Shown here one piece after another: positions 11,516 to 22,904 of a stretch of DNA of 64,000 bases. Numbering within the stretch: the stretch's first letter is position 1; each line of letters opens with the position of its first letter. Made by a program: the position numbers and the translations under genes. Origin of the DNA: Hymenopus coronatus (Eukaryota; Arthropoda; Insecta; Mantodea; Hymenopodidae); NCBI GenBank assembly GCA_030762935.1, contig CM060881.1:96150001-96214000 (forward strand), given 5' to 3'. The notes below the pieces were generated by a model. The model saw only the letters and a list, made by a program, of their open reading frames with translations. It made no database searches and was not told where the DNA came from.

Positions 11516-12360
11516 TTTTTACTTTCTCTACCCCGTATGTACAATGTACATAGGGATAGAGAAGGTATTGCACTCCACCCAAAAATTCGATACCGAGATT
11601 TCACCGGAAATATATGTTTTAGGGTCCCCTGTATCCAAAAAAAAGAATTTTCAGAAAAAGGTCCGTGTGTGTCCGTGTGTCTGTGAACACGATAAGTCAA
11701 AAACGAAAAGTCGGTAAAATACCAAACTTAGTATTTAAGTTTAATATCTTCCAGGGATGCGACACGAAGATTTTGAGAAAAATCCCCGCACCCCAAACTA
11801 CCCTTTACATGGAATTTTTCTCGAAATTTTTTATTTTCTTAAAAATGGCTGTAACGATTTTGATTAAAATATCGTATATTAAAGTTATTTACCTAAGAAA
11901 TAAAATGTATGTTTTGAATTTTTTAGGAATAGCCTGTGAAGACTATTTTATTCTGGATGAATTTTACGGAATTGTGCATTACTGCTAAACCGTAAGAGAT
12001 GGACAAGAACTTACTGCATAAAAAATGTAGAGCACGTTAAAACACACAATTTATGTTATATACATTTTTTTCGTGGAGTTGATCATTTTTAAGATATTCT
12101 TAGTTTTTCGTTTCTGCTTTGAAGAACACACTTTTCTCATACAGGAATTTGTTAACTCCTACCCATACAAACAAAGGAACTTCAGTTACATAGCAACCAG
12201 CTTTTGACTATCATTTTAACTTATGGTACTCTCTCATTTCGCTTCTTCTTACAAGCAAGTAAATAATAAGACTATTTCTGCTAATGTTTCTCAATTAACA
12301 TAAAGTAAATAGAAGCATAAGCTTTTTAACTACAATTTGTTGCAGAGATGCAAAAAGATA
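11516..12360 (+). repeat. APR repeat, almost complete, carries a 107-codon frame
   Basis: The head palindrome is at 11520-11563. The copy ends just after TTGTTGCAGAGATG and lacks the last 40 bp of the tail. An open frame of 107 codons at 11665-11988 aligns residue by residue with one of the same length in the copy at 53951-54811. The translation is low in complexity, starts in the GT tract and matches no family I know. Confidence 0.9.
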
Positions 12361-13105
12361 AGTGAAGATTTGTTGCAACTATTATTTTTATATTAATATT
12401 TATGTATTTCCATTAGAAATAACGCAATTCGGTATTACCTACAAGTTGACGTGGCTTATAGGGAGAATAAGAAAGCATTTTGTGGTATTCTTTTCTCCGA
12501 ACAAAACCTCTGCACATAATAACATTAATATCTGAATGTATAATTAATTACCACGGTATGCTGATAAAATAATACATGTTTTTAATACCTGCTCGCTTTC
12601 CTCCCAGGTAGGGAATGCACGCAAGGGTCTTGTTTATCGTTCAATACGTCAAATAACGAATGAAGTGCAGGGAGGGAAGCTAAAGTCTCTGAACATATAA
12701 AGACGCTGTTGTTTATATCGGCTATGCATGCCGAATTATTTTATGATTTATTTCGTTCAATTTATTACGGTACTAATATTTCATAAAATATTCTATCAAC
12801 TCGTGGCTAATCTTTTTTGACACACTGTGAAAAGTATCCACGTGTTGCACAAATTACTTTGTTATAAACGGAAATCGTAAGAGATATCTAAAACCTTATC
12901 CTAATTATGATGGGCTCATTATAATAAGACATATATGTAAATAAAATTATAAATAACCTTAGTCCCTTACGAAATATTCCATTTTTGCATGTTTACACTT
13001 GCTTAGTAAATATATTTGACGGACATCCTTAAAAAGCTGTGATTCTTTGATTTTCTTTCTATTACAAGAGCATGCTAACGTGATTAAATACTTTAATGAT
13101 GTCAT
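12361..13105. other. Unassigned AT-rich sequence
   Basis: Nothing is recognised in about 745 bp. Confidence 0.5.
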
Positions 13106-13108
13106 CTT

Positions 13109-13335
13109 CTGTGGTCTAGGAGAAACTTGCTAGCCTCTAGTTACCAAGGTCGCGGGTTCAAACCCGGCGGAGGGCAATGGATTTTTTCGGGCGTAAAAAT
13201 CCTTAGGTTGGCTTCCTTCATAAGGGAAGTAAATCCATTGATCCCATATCATAGATTTACGGCACGTAAAATAACCTCAAAGCCGATAAACAGCCTCTGA
13301 GCCGTCATACACGCCCAATATAGAATATGACAGAT
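13109..13335 (+). mobile_element. SINE-A, tRNA-headed repeat
   Basis: The B box CGGGTTCAAACCCGG is at about 13153-13167. It is followed by GAGGGCAATGGATTTTTTCG, GGCGTAAAAATCCTTAGG and CGGCACGTAAAATAACCTCA. The head upstream of the B box is partly degenerate. Confidence 0.75.
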
Positions 13336-13554
13336 ACAGAGTAATCAAAAACGTCCATAAATAAAAGTAACTTTATTTATTTACTTTAATGATGTCTCCG
13401 CATGCACCTAAGCAGTTATCACTATTTTAAATCAATACTAAGCAAAAATATATTTTAGAAGAAATACAGTTTAAATGCATATATGTATGCAACTGAAAAT
13501 CGACAGGATTTTAAAAGAATGAATGCATTGAACAAATCTAGCCATTAATAATGG

Positions 13555-13915
13555 ATATTTCGAGAATGGCACAGAAAAATGTTGACATAAATTGCGTGTT
13601 TCAAAGAAATCTGTATAGTTTTTGTGCAATAAATTTTCGTTTTCTTCTTACGTTTAGACGTTATACAATATTATAAATAAATTCTACCGAATGAAGAGGA
13701 CTTGAGTGGCGAATCCTATAAAATTCAATATATACACTTTATTTGTCATTCAAGTATTTTAATCAAAATCGTTAGAACTATTTTTTAACAAAATCAAACA
13801 ATTCGTAAAATTTTTTATATGAAGGGTAATTTGCCGTGGGTAAATTTTCTTGAAAACCTTCGTTCTCATCTTTGGAAGATTTTTGTTCACAGACACGCAT
13901 ACATACACACGCATG
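13555..13915 (-). repeat. APR internal fragment
   Basis: Internal APR blocks run from ATTTCGAGAATGGCAC to the GTTCACAGACACGC segment. A deletion joins the TTTGGAAGAT block directly to GTTCACAGACA. Neither end of the element is present. It appears to be a more diverged subfamily. Confidence 0.7.
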
Positions 13916-14376
13916 CGTAAGCGCAAACCCACAATGCACAGTTCCTTCTGTAATATCTTAAAATTAATATTAACATTTAAAAAAGAAGAAAATAAAGTCA
14001 AGAAACATTACGAATGTTACAGTAATTTTCCTCTGGTCTGCAAACCTCCATCAATTTGAACGTTTATGTGCATACCGAAAGTTTGGAAGAAATTGGCTGC
14101 CAATAGCTAATAATTATTTTCTAAACTTGAGCATAACCCAAACTAATTTGAAGTTTTGAAAGAACCAGAAGTCGATCATGGGGTGAAGTAATGCGCACCA
14201 TCTAACGAGCAGGTTGTAAGCTAAATGTCCCGTACAGTTGTAGAAGGATCCCGGTAGATGGCAGAGTGTATTGCAACGACATAGGTGAGCCTGGTTATAT
14301 TTCTTTTCCTTAAATGAAAGTTGATCTTCAGGAGAGCTATTAAGGCAATAAATCAGGACCCAAGGTTGCAAAAACC
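13916..14376. other. Unassigned sequence
   Basis: No gene or clear repeat is recognised. Confidence 0.5.
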
Positions 14377-15005
14377 ATTTTTACTTTTTCCACACGTACT
14401 ATGTACATAGTGTATTGAGAAGGTATTGTAATGCAACCAAAAATCCGATAGCAAGATTTCACCGGAAATACATGTTTTGGGTCTCCCTTCCTAAGAAAAA
14501 CATTTTTTAGAAAAAGGTCATTGTATGGTGTATGTCTGTGGACCGTTAAATACCAAACTTGGTATTTAAATTTGATATCTTCCAAGGATGCGACACGAAG
14601 ATTTTCAAGAAAATCCCCTCACCCCCAACAACCCTTTATATGGAGCATTGTTCGAAAATTTTGATTTTCTAAAAAATGGCTCTAACGCCTTTGATTAAAA
14701 TACTATGTTTTCAAGATATTTTTATGACAAACGAAATGTATATCTTGATTTTTTAGGAATAGACTCTGAGGACCTCATATTCTGGATCACTTTTGTGTAA
14801 CGGTAAACCATAAGAGATAAACAAAAACCTATTACACAAAAAATGCAGATTTTATTAAAACATACAGTTTATGACATATGCATATTTTGTAGAGTTAACA
14901 ATTTCCGAGATATTCCTTGTTTGGGTTTCAATTTTGAAAATTTTTTCTCAAACGGAATGTCCTCATTCGTTTCTTATATCTCGTTTTAATCCCGGCCAAT
15001 AGAAG
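14377..15005 (+). repeat. APR repeat, tail-truncated
   Basis: The head palindrome is at 14381-14425. The copy runs through to the TTTCTCAAACGG block and is lost at about 15005, so roughly the last quarter is missing. Confidence 0.85.
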
Positions 15006-15219
15006 GAACCGAATTTCATCCCCTGTAAATGGAACACCACAACACCGCTGGCTTAATGTAAAAGTGAAAAGATATAATTATTTTGTGAGCACCGAGCTAA
15101 TATGATATCCAAAGGAAGCAACATAATTTTACTGCTTTCTTGGAATTTCTCCTCATTTTAAGAGAAGGGGATCTATGTAGCTCCTACCTTCCTATTATTT
15201 ACTCTAATTTTAATATGTG

Positions 15220-15400
15220 CCTACAAGCTGAAGCTTTCACGGCCAGTGTCATGAATGACAATTATTTTCTCGGCTATTAGGTCGTGGTCTCAATCGGACA
15301 ATCTATGAAGATGCCAAGAGCAGTCCATGCGAAACGTCGGGAACTTCGAGATTCATAGTTCACTGCCTAAAAGCCTGAGACATATCTTTGTTTTTCTAAT
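15220..15400 (+). other. Possible retroelement tail with GAAACGTCGGG motif
   Basis: GAAGATGCCAAGAGCAGTCC is followed by ATGCGAAACGTCGGGAAC. It resembles the motif at 8600-8735 on the other strand. No coding sequence is visible. Confidence 0.3.
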
Positions 15401-15544
15401 GTTAATATCTACACTCTATCCCCTAATAACGTATAAACCAACATTAAAACCTTCACATCGTTTCTACCCCAACCCATTTATTAGTTACATAAAAATTGAA
15501 TAGCTGTCAATAGAGAGTATAATAACTTAAGTTTTTTTTTTTTT

Positions 15545-15790
15545 GTTGTTTTTTGCTTGTAGTTTAACTCTTTTAACCTGTTTGGTCATATCGGACGATA
15601 AATGAAATTTGTGAAATGATGCTCAAATGATCTCGGAGTCCATGGAGCTATACTCGACATTCGTCTTCTCAGGATAAGGGAAAACCCCGAAAAAAACCTT
15701 ATCCGGGTAGCTCACCCTAAGCGAGATTCGAACTTACGACCTTTTGAATGTAAGGCAGATACGCTACCACCACACTACCCACGTGGGCTA
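15545..15790 (-). mobile_element. SINE-D, tRNA-headed repeat
   Basis: On the minus strand the head reads GTAGTGTGGTGGTAGCGTA with a B-box-like GTTCGAATCTCGCTTAG (about 15737-15718). The body holds GGATAAG..GGGTTTTCCC and ATTTGAGCATCATTTCA. It is the same element as 28399-28637. Confidence 0.8.
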
Positions 15791-16055
15791 ACTACAGTGT
15801 GATTTCTATAATAGCTTTCCTTTGTCTTAATGAGAAATTAATAAAAAACTTAAGAAACATATTAGAGAACCTTTTGAAATTAATTTTGGTGAATTAAAAA
15901 AAAAAACAAAAAACTTGCAAGCTGTTTTCAAAAGCAAATCTACAGAAAACTTTTGAAATTCGGAAATAATCTCTACTCTAGTAGAATCTTTCTAGTGACA
16001 TTTTATATCCCGTTAAATTTCAAGTTTTGAGGAAGGAAGGGCATCTGAGCTGGAG

Positions 16056-16305
16056 GAGGCTGTGCCGTAGCTGAATGGTTATACCACTCCTCACTCACCA
16101 ATGCTGTCCGGGTTCGATCTCAGGCGACCACATGTGGGATTTGTAATGGACAAAGGGTGCCGGGGGAGGATTATCTGGGTTATCCGGTTTCCTCCGCCAG
16201 CGCATTCCACCAGTTTTATCATCTTCACTCCATATATCAGTGTTATCGCCTGCGGTGCCTTAGTAGTAAACATGGGCGTTAAACACTATCCAAAAAGTGA
16301 CTGGG
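16056..16305 (+). mobile_element. SINE-B, tRNA-headed repeat
   Basis: The head GCCGTAGCTGAATGG (A box) and GGGTTCGATCTC (B box, 16110-16121) are followed by GGTTATCCGGTTTCCTCCG and GGGCGTTAAACACTATCCAAA. It is in the sense direction compared with copies at 17402, 25105, 37387 and 47575. Confidence 0.8.
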
Positions 16306-16348
16306 GGGGGGTAAGAGGTCATCTTCATTTTCGTCCTCAATATATATA

Positions 16349-16378
16349 CGAGGTACGTCCAGAAAGTAAGTTCCGTTT
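16349..16378 (+). repeat. Mariner left terminal inverted repeat
   Basis: It begins CGAGGTACGTCCAGAAAGTA and is perfectly complementary to 17030-17059. It follows a TA dinucleotide. Confidence 0.95.
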
Positions 16379-16510
16379 CAACTTATCTCCACTGCAGCGC
16401 TGCGATCGCAGCTCTGTACATGCGCGGTAGACGCTCTGTATCAAGGAGAAGAAACGTGCGCCATTTTGAGATCGCTGTCAGCCACATACGCTTTGTTGAG
16501 CTTGTTTACA

Positions 16511-16960
16511 ATGTCGGTGTTGATTGGAAATCCCGCCGCTTGTGAATTCAGATCTGTGATTCGTTTTCGGAATGCTAGAAAAGTGAAACCAATTGAAATT
16601 TATCGGCAAATTTGCGAAGTTTAAGGACAAAATGCGATGAGTGATTCAATGGTGAGAAGATGGGTTTGACAGTTCAATGAAGCACGTGGTGAAGTGCACG
16701 ATGAAAAACGAAGTGGGCGTCCATCTTTGGTTACAGAAGACCTGCTTCACGCGATTGATGACAAGATCCAAGAAAACAGCAAGTTTACAATTAGTGTTCT
16801 CGCTATGGAATTTCCCCAAAGCTCACGATCACTAATTCATTAAATTGTTACCGAAAAACTGAAGACACAGGCGGCAAACCTCTATGAAGAAGGTATACAA
16901 AAACTTGTGCCACGCTATGAAAAATGCCTGCAAAATTTCGGCAGTTATGTGGAAAAGTAG
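16511..16960 (+). pseudogene. Mariner transposase relic, catalytic domain deleted
   Basis: One frame of 150 codons runs from ATG at 16511 to TAG at 16958. The N-terminal helix-turn-helix region is recognisable: RSVIRFRNARK, IEIYRQICEV, AMSDSMVRRWV, then RSGRPSLVTEDLLHAID and LAMEFPQSSRSLIH. In-frame stops stand at 16622, 16667 and 16841; the second is consistent with CGA to TGA decay. After TEKLK the frame jumps straight to the C-terminal signature YEEGIQKLVPRYEKCL and YVEK. The DD34D catalytic core, normally about 200 residues, is therefore missing, although the reading frame is kept across the join. It is non-functional. Confidence 0.9.
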
Positions 16961-17029
16961 TTTAAGAGTTGTAGAATTTTGTGCATTAAATAATTATTCT
17001 GTATCTGTACACAATTTAATTTTATTACC

Positions 17030-17059
17030 AAACGGAACTTACTTTCTGGACGTACCTCG
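17030..17059 (-). repeat. Mariner right terminal inverted repeat
   Basis: It is the exact inverse of 16349-16378 and is followed by TA at 17060-17061. Confidence 0.95.
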
Positions 17060-17401
17060 TATATATTTTTTTGAAACTGTTGGGAGGCCTTCAGCGAGAG
17101 CTTAGCTGCCCAGAAGGCGACAACAAAAACAGTAGCTCTCCAGAATAAAACTGAAGTCTTGTTAGATAAACATTACCTTTAGGCGAGTTTGTTGTAAGAA
17201 CTGCCATTACTTGAAGCTATTGTATTGCATTATAGCAAGTTAATTTTAAATCAACTTTTATTGCTAATGAAGCATACTCTGGTGCAGTAGCTCCGGGAAG
17301 CCGTGGTAGTCACGGACACCATTTTATACCACAGGTGGTGGAAGCGGAGTAAGTGCGTCGAATCGAAAATTGGTAGGGGACTCACTTGTCCACCAACCAA
17401 T

Positions 17402-17625
17402 GTTTTTTTATAGACTTTGACGCCCGCTTTTACTACACATGGCACCGCAGACGATGCCATTGATGATACATGGAATGAAGATGGAGCACCGTGGAATGCG
17501 ATGAGGCGAGAACTCGGAAAAAACCCGCCCCTGCGCCACTTTGTCCACCACAAATTCCACATACGGTCGCCTGGGATCGAACCTACTCGGTCAAAGCACT
17601 ACCCCATCCATGTGAGCAAGACTAT
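17402..17625 (-). mobile_element. SINE-B, tRNA-headed repeat
   Basis: A T-rich tail at 17404-17410 is followed by GACGCCCGCTTTTACTAC and the GTCCACCACAAATTCC block. The minus-strand B box is at GGGATCGAACC (about 17572-17582). The 125 bp to its left contain GACACC..GGTGGTGGAA, which may be a separate small repeat. Confidence 0.75.
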
Positions 17626-17639
17626 TGTACCCTATTGAA

Positions 17640-18136
17640 TATATTTTGAAAAGTTAATAATGAGCCCATATTTGACTATATAATAAAGAGGCAGCGAGCA
17701 AAAACATATTTAATTATGTGTACTTAAATCCTTATTGTAAATATGGTCGCAAATTATAAAAGTGAAACTATAGAGGAAAAGAGTGGATAGAATATGATGC
17801 TGAAATGTGATTAGATCTGGTTTAACACCCGTTAAAATGACTTCCTGAAATACGACATCTCATGAACTAAAGACCAAACAATATCGGCAGCCTATGTGAA
17901 TTAGATGAAATTCTATTGAACCTAAGATATAATAACAATTGTATATGTACATTAGTACATATTTTATTTTTCAATATTTTTTGTATTTTAGCGAATTAAG
18001 CATGCAATATATTATAATTTTAGAACATTATTAGCTTTAAATAAAAGTCGTTTCAGTTTATGCTAAAATTGTTCAAAATGTTTCAGACTCAATTGTTCCA
18101 AGGGGTATCTCACTTGCCACGCTCATTTCCCAAACT
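17640..18136. other. Unassigned AT-rich sequence
   Basis: No coding or repeat signature is recognised in about 500 bp. Confidence 0.5.
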
Positions 18137-18490
18137 ATTTTTACTTTCTCTACGTTTTATATGGTACATAGGTAGAGAAGGTGAAAATTCGATATCCATA
18201 TTTCACCCGAAATACACGTTTTTGGGTCCCCTATATCCAAAAACAGGATTTTTAGAAAAAAAAATACCAAATGTGGTATTTAAGTTCAATATCTTCCAAA
18301 GATGCGACATGAAGATTTTGAGGAAAATCCCCACATACAAAATTACCTACTCTTTACATGGAACAATTTCGAAAATTTCGATTTTCTCAAAAATGATTAA
18401 CGATTTTGATTTAAATGCCGTATATTATGACAAAATGTATATATTGATTTTTCTGGGAATAGCTTCAGAAGACCTCTTATGGTTCATTTT
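18137..18490 (+). repeat. APR repeat, first half
   Basis: A head at 18141-18180 is followed by the middle blocks up to GGAATAGCTTCAGAAGACCTC. It is truncated there by a fragment in the opposite direction. The longest open frame in the window (158 codons, 18060-18536) spans this junction and is accidental. Confidence 0.85.
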
Positions 18491-18548
18491 TGAGTTACCA
18501 TGTTCCCAGATACACACACACACACATACACGATGATCTTTTTCTACC
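18487..18548 (-). repeat. APR fragment containing CA tract
   Basis: TTTTTGAGTTACCATGTTC followed by CAGA and CACACACACACACATACAC is the GT-tract region of APR in reverse. It is sandwiched between a + copy and a - copy. Confidence 0.7.
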
Positions 18549-19377
18549 AATCTGATGTGTTCCATTCACACGACATTCTCTACATCTTTGTAACAAATTA
18601 TTGATAAAAAGCTTATTCTTCCATCTACTTCATACTAATCGAGATAAACATTAGCAGAAATGGCCTTATTACTTAGTTCGTTGTAAGCAGAAGGGAAATA
18701 CACTAGCTTAGATTTAGTGAACTTTTTTAAAAGCTAGTTGCTGTGATTGAAATTCGGGTCTCTTTGCATGGTCAGGAGTAAAATAAAAGAAACAGGAATG
18801 TCAATTTCCCGTTTGAGAAACGTTTAACTCTTTTAAAACTGAAGCCTATAGTAAGGAATGTCTCAAAAATGGTTAACTCCACTCATAAAATGTATGATCT
18901 AAATTATGTGTTTTAAAGAAATCAACATTTTTTGTGTAATAAGTTTTGTCTGTCTCATGCGGTCTACCATTATGCAAAAGTCATCCAGAATGCAGAGGTA
19001 TTCAGAGTCCCAGAAAATTCAAATTATACGTTATATTTGTCTTGTAAATATCTTTCAAGTCAGGTATTTTAATCAAGATCGTATGCGCCATTTTTACGAA
19101 AAACTAAATTTCGAAAATTTTGCTATGTAAAGGTTGTTTTGGGGTGGGGAATTTTCATGAAAATTGAAGGATGCTAAACTTATTTATCAAGTTTATTATT
19201 TAACCAACAACTGAGTTATGTTGTTGTTCATAGACATACACACATACACACTACACACAGATCTTTTTCTAAAAATCATTTTTTAACTCAGAAGACCTCT
19301 CTGTATCGAAGTTTTAGATGGAATACGCATGCTTATCTACCTAATATATATATTTATTGGTCTAGAGAAAGTAAAAA
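18549..19377 (-). repeat. APR repeat, near full length
   Basis: The tail begins AATCTGATGTGTTCC at 18549 and the head ends AGAGAAAGTAAAAA at 19377. All middle blocks are present in order. Confidence 0.9.
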
Positions 19378-19650
19378 TGCAAGCAAAGCTCACTGCATGA
19401 GCTTAGACCCATTTCACATAGCATTCATATGACACTTGATGCTTTAGCCTTGATTTACTTGGTAAAAAGGATGCAATAACCTACCAAGGCGTAGTTAGGT
19501 AGTTGCAATTGATGCATGGCAGCGAGGGCCCCAAATTCTGAGGCCCCAAATGAGTACGCTTGCCGACCAACAATAAAGGTAGGATTGCCCTTAAAATATT
19601 TTTAAGTATATATCAGTAAAATTTTCTGTAACAAATTAACCGTCAAAAGG

Positions 19651-19942
19651 CTCAGATAGGTCGAAACAACGTCCTCCCGAAGGCGATCGCATATGTTACG
19701 GCGGCGCTATTTCGATCGGTTTACCAGTTATTCAAAAGGTTCAGATAGGTCGGCTATGGGAATCGAAACAACGTCCTCCCGAAGGCGATCGCATATGTTA
19801 CGGCGGCGCTATTTCGATCGGTTTACCAGTTATTCAAAAGTTTCAGATAGGTCGGCTTTGGGAATCGAAACAACGTCCTCCCGAAGGCGATCGCATATGT
19901 TACGGCGGCGCTATTTCGATCGGTTTACCAGTTATTCAAAAG
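19651..19942. repeat. Three-copy 102-bp GC-rich tandem repeat
   Basis: Units at 19651-19738 (lacking 13 bp), 19739-19840 and 19841-19942 are nearly identical. They contain GAAGGCGATCGCATATGTT, CGGCGGCGCTATTTCGATCG and GTTTACCAGTTATTCAAAAG. The period is divisible by three, so an open frame of 95 codons crosses all units (repeating RRRYFDRFTSYSK). The last 20 bp of each unit are APR sequence (TTTACCAGTTAT.CAAAAG), so the array seems to have arisen inside, or captured part of, the APR copy that follows. Confidence 0.93.
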
Positions 19943-20345
19943 TCATTCAGAATGAACACGACTTCAGAGACTATTCCTAGAAGGTTCAAGATATACATTT
20001 TATTTATCATGAAAATTCCTTTAGTATCAATATGGTATTTTAATGAAAAGTATTACACCTATTTTTGAGAAAATCAAACTTTTCGAAAAATGTTCCATGT
20101 TGGAGGATTTTCCTGAAAACCTTCGTGTAGCATTCTTGGACGATCCGGACCTTGAATCAAGTTTGGTATTTAACCGACCTTTCGTTGTTTTTGAGTTATG
20201 CTGTTCAAAGTCATACGTACACGCGCTCGCGCGCCGCACAAATCTTTTTTCTGAATTGGATAGTTTTTTATTCAGAGGATCTCAAAACATCGATTTTTGG
20301 GTGGAATAAAGTCCTCTCCCTACTTACTATATGTAATAGTGAAAA
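19925..20345 (-). repeat. APR repeat, head half
   Basis: It starts inside the last tandem unit (GTTTACCAGTTATTCAAAAG) and continues TCATTCAGAATGAA through to a degenerate head near 20330. A trace of the missing half (TCTGTAACAAATTAACCGTC) lies at about 19624, on the other side of the array. Confidence 0.8.
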
Positions 20346-20366
20346 CAAAAACGAATAACTATTTGT

Positions 20367-21200
20367 ATTACTTTCTGTATACGTACTATGTACTTAGTGT
20401 ATAGAGAAGGTATTGCACTCCACCCAAAAATTCGACACCGAGATTTCACCGAAAATATATGTTTTAATGTCCCCTGTATAAAAAAATTCACAAAAAGGTC
20501 CATGTGTGTGTGTCAGTGTTAGTGTGTCTGTGAACACGATAACTCAAAACGAAATGTCGGTAAAATACCAAACTTGGTATTTAAGTTTAGTATCTTCCAA
20601 GGATCCGACACGAAGGTTTGAGAAAAATCTCCCCACCTCAAACTACCCTTTACATGGAAAAGAATTTTGAAAATTTTGATTTTCTTAACGATTTTGATTA
20701 AAATATCGATTATTAAAGATATTTACCTGACAAAATGAATATCTTGAATTTTCTGGGAATAGCCTCTGAAGACTACTTTATTCTGAATACATGTTATGCA
20801 ATTTTGCATAACTGCTAAACCGTAAGAGATGGACAAAAACTTGCCACACAAAAAATGTACAGCACGTTAAAACACACAATTTAACTTACATGCATTTTTT
20901 TGTGTGGAGTAGATCATTTTTGAGACATTCCATGTTTTCAGTTTCAGTTTTGAAAAGCATACTTTTATCATACAGGAATTTGTCAACTCCTGTCCATACA
21001 AACAAAGAAACTTCAGTCACATAGTAACAGCTTTTGATTATCACTTTAACCTATGATACCCCCTTATTTCACTTCTACTAACAAGGAAGCAAGTAATAAG
21101 ACTATTTCTTATAATTTTTTCGCGATTAGATGAAGTAAATAGAATAATTTGCTGCAGAGATGTAGAGAAAGTCATGTGAATGGAACACATAAGATTTTTT
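20367..21200 (+). repeat. APR repeat, near full length
   Basis: The head starts at 20368 (TTACTTTCTGTATACG) and the tail ends at ..ACATAAGATTTTTT at 21200. The internal GT tract is at 20506-20530. Confidence 0.9.
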
Positions 21201-21217
21201 GAGAAAAGTATAAAGAT

Positions 21218-21775
21218 ATCTGAACATTCAAAGTAATAACAAGGAACATCTTGATAGTTAACTCAAAATATATATAAAATCAAAATTTAAGAATTGAAAG
21301 CGTTGATTTAAACTGGTGCTTAACGAGCATCGTTTGTGTTGTACGATTTTGTCTATATCATCAGGTTTTCCAGTTATACAAAAGTATACAGAAAGAAGAG
21401 GTGTTTAGGGTTCTTCCAGAAAATTCAAGCTATAGATTTCATTTGCGAAAATATCTTAAACATGTGGTATTTTAATCCTTGAAGTAATTTTTAAGACATT
21501 TCTCTCTTTCAAAAAATGCCATAAAGGGTAGTGATCTTCTTGTGAAATCTTCTTGTCGTACAATAGAAGATAATGAACTATCAAGCTTGGTATTTAAATG
21601 TTTTTTGGTTTTTGAGTTATGCTCTTCAAGGGTACACACACGCGAGCACACATAAACACGGACCTTTATCTAAAATCATTCCTTTTGGGTTCAACACATA
21701 TATTTCCGCTGAAATTTCAAGATCGGATATTTGGATGGAATACTTGCATGCAACTAATGTAGAGAGTAAATAGCA
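21218..21775 (-). repeat. APR repeat, head half, diverged
   Basis: It runs from AGTAATAACAAGGAACATC to a degenerate head ending GTAGAGAGTAAAT near 21771. It follows the tail of the previous copy almost without a gap. Confidence 0.75.
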
Positions 21776-22395
21776 ACCATAAACATAATATACCATAATT
21801 ACATACCTATCTATTATAATTAATTATAGGTATAATTATTGTTAATTTGCGTTTTTACTCCGGCCACATTAAATAATTGCCACATTTCTAAGGGGAATTT
21901 CGATTTGAGTACACATTCCGTATTGAAAACTGCATGCGATTCTGTTAGAAAGTGGGTTGTATGTGAACATCTCCGTATTCAAATCGTAATAAAAACGCCA
22001 AAGTTACTATATTTTGCTGTGCTCTTTGCAACAAGCTGCACACCCATAATTTTTTCTTCAATAAACATTCCAGAAGTTGTGTAATAAAACACACTGCACA
22101 GCCATTTTCATATCTTCTTCCAATTTATTCTTCTCAAAAAAACACTCAAACAGCCTCAAAACTTTCTGATAAGACAAAGAATTATGTTTGACAGGTTCAT
22201 CGACTAAATCCAAATCGACTAACATAAAAGCATCAAGTATTTATTCTCGAACCTTATGTATTCAAAACGATCTCAATTCACTTTGAATTCAACACGTGAA
22301 ACGCGAGATGTAATTGAACGCAAAACGATTGCAATTCCCCTAAAAACGTAATAAATGTCTTGTGAAGCATCCCGAACTGTTTAGAATATTCAGGC
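21776..22395. other. Unassigned AT-rich sequence
   Basis: No feature is recognised. A small near-palindrome (TATAATTAATTATAGGTATAAT) lies near 21815. Confidence 0.5.
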
Positions 22396-22835
22396 AACAT
22401 AGCAAATACTGGCTCCCTTTAGAAATCCTAAAGCAGAGTTCTTAACCTGCAAAATGGAATGTTTCTTTTGAAACGGATGTCGAGATCTAAGAAGTACACT
22501 GTAACAAAACATATATTCGCTGGTTTGAGAAAGATGGTGGAGTATGGGTGTTTAAATCTGTGAAGAGTTGAGGTGGTAACACTATCCTTGTTTTTGCAGT
22601 AACACCTTGTTCCGTTCACACGTTGGCAAGCTCTGCAAGAGAGCAACGAGCAAGGGAAGGAGTGGGATGGGGAGCTAAGATTTTCACCAGAGAGATTTCT
22701 GTCCCAGAGCAGAAACCCCGCAACTACCATCTTCTACTCGCCAAATCTTTCGACAGGCATCTTTCATCAACTTCAATGGTGTCTTCTAACACAGCTGATG
22801 ATCAAAGAAACGTCCTTTAACGCCTATAATAAACA
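22396..22835. other. Unassigned moderately GC-rich segment
   Basis: GC content is higher than the neighbours. GATGATCAAAGAAACGTCC at 22797-22815 recalls the GAAACGTC motif at 8.6 and 15.3 kb. No convincing coding frame is seen. Confidence 0.35.
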
Positions 22836-22904
22836 AGTTTGCATTGCAAACATGAATACTGTAGTGCTCAATGGAGGTACTATGATACGAAACTACTATT
22901 TTAT

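Larger units (their letters stand above)
16349..17059 (+). mobile_element. Internally deleted mariner-family transposon
   Basis: The element is 711 bp and is bounded by perfect 30-bp inverted repeats flanked by TA on both sides (16347-16348 and 17060-17061), the standard Tc1/mariner target duplication. Full-length mariners are about 1.3 kb with one transposase of about 345 codons. Here the coding part is reduced to the DNA-binding N-terminus fused to the last C-terminal residues. Intact ends with a lost catalytic core are what is expected of a non-autonomous derivative that could once be moved in trans. I assign the mariner family from the protein relic. Confidence 0.92.

Noticed and set aside
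18060..18536. 158-codon plus-strand open frame, the longest in the window
   Set aside because: It runs through an APR copy and across a junction into an opposite APR fragment; composition is low in complexity and follows the repeat.
19651..19942. Possible CRISPR-like array
   Set aside because: The units are contiguous 102-bp tandem repeats without distinct spacers, in eukaryotic DNA.
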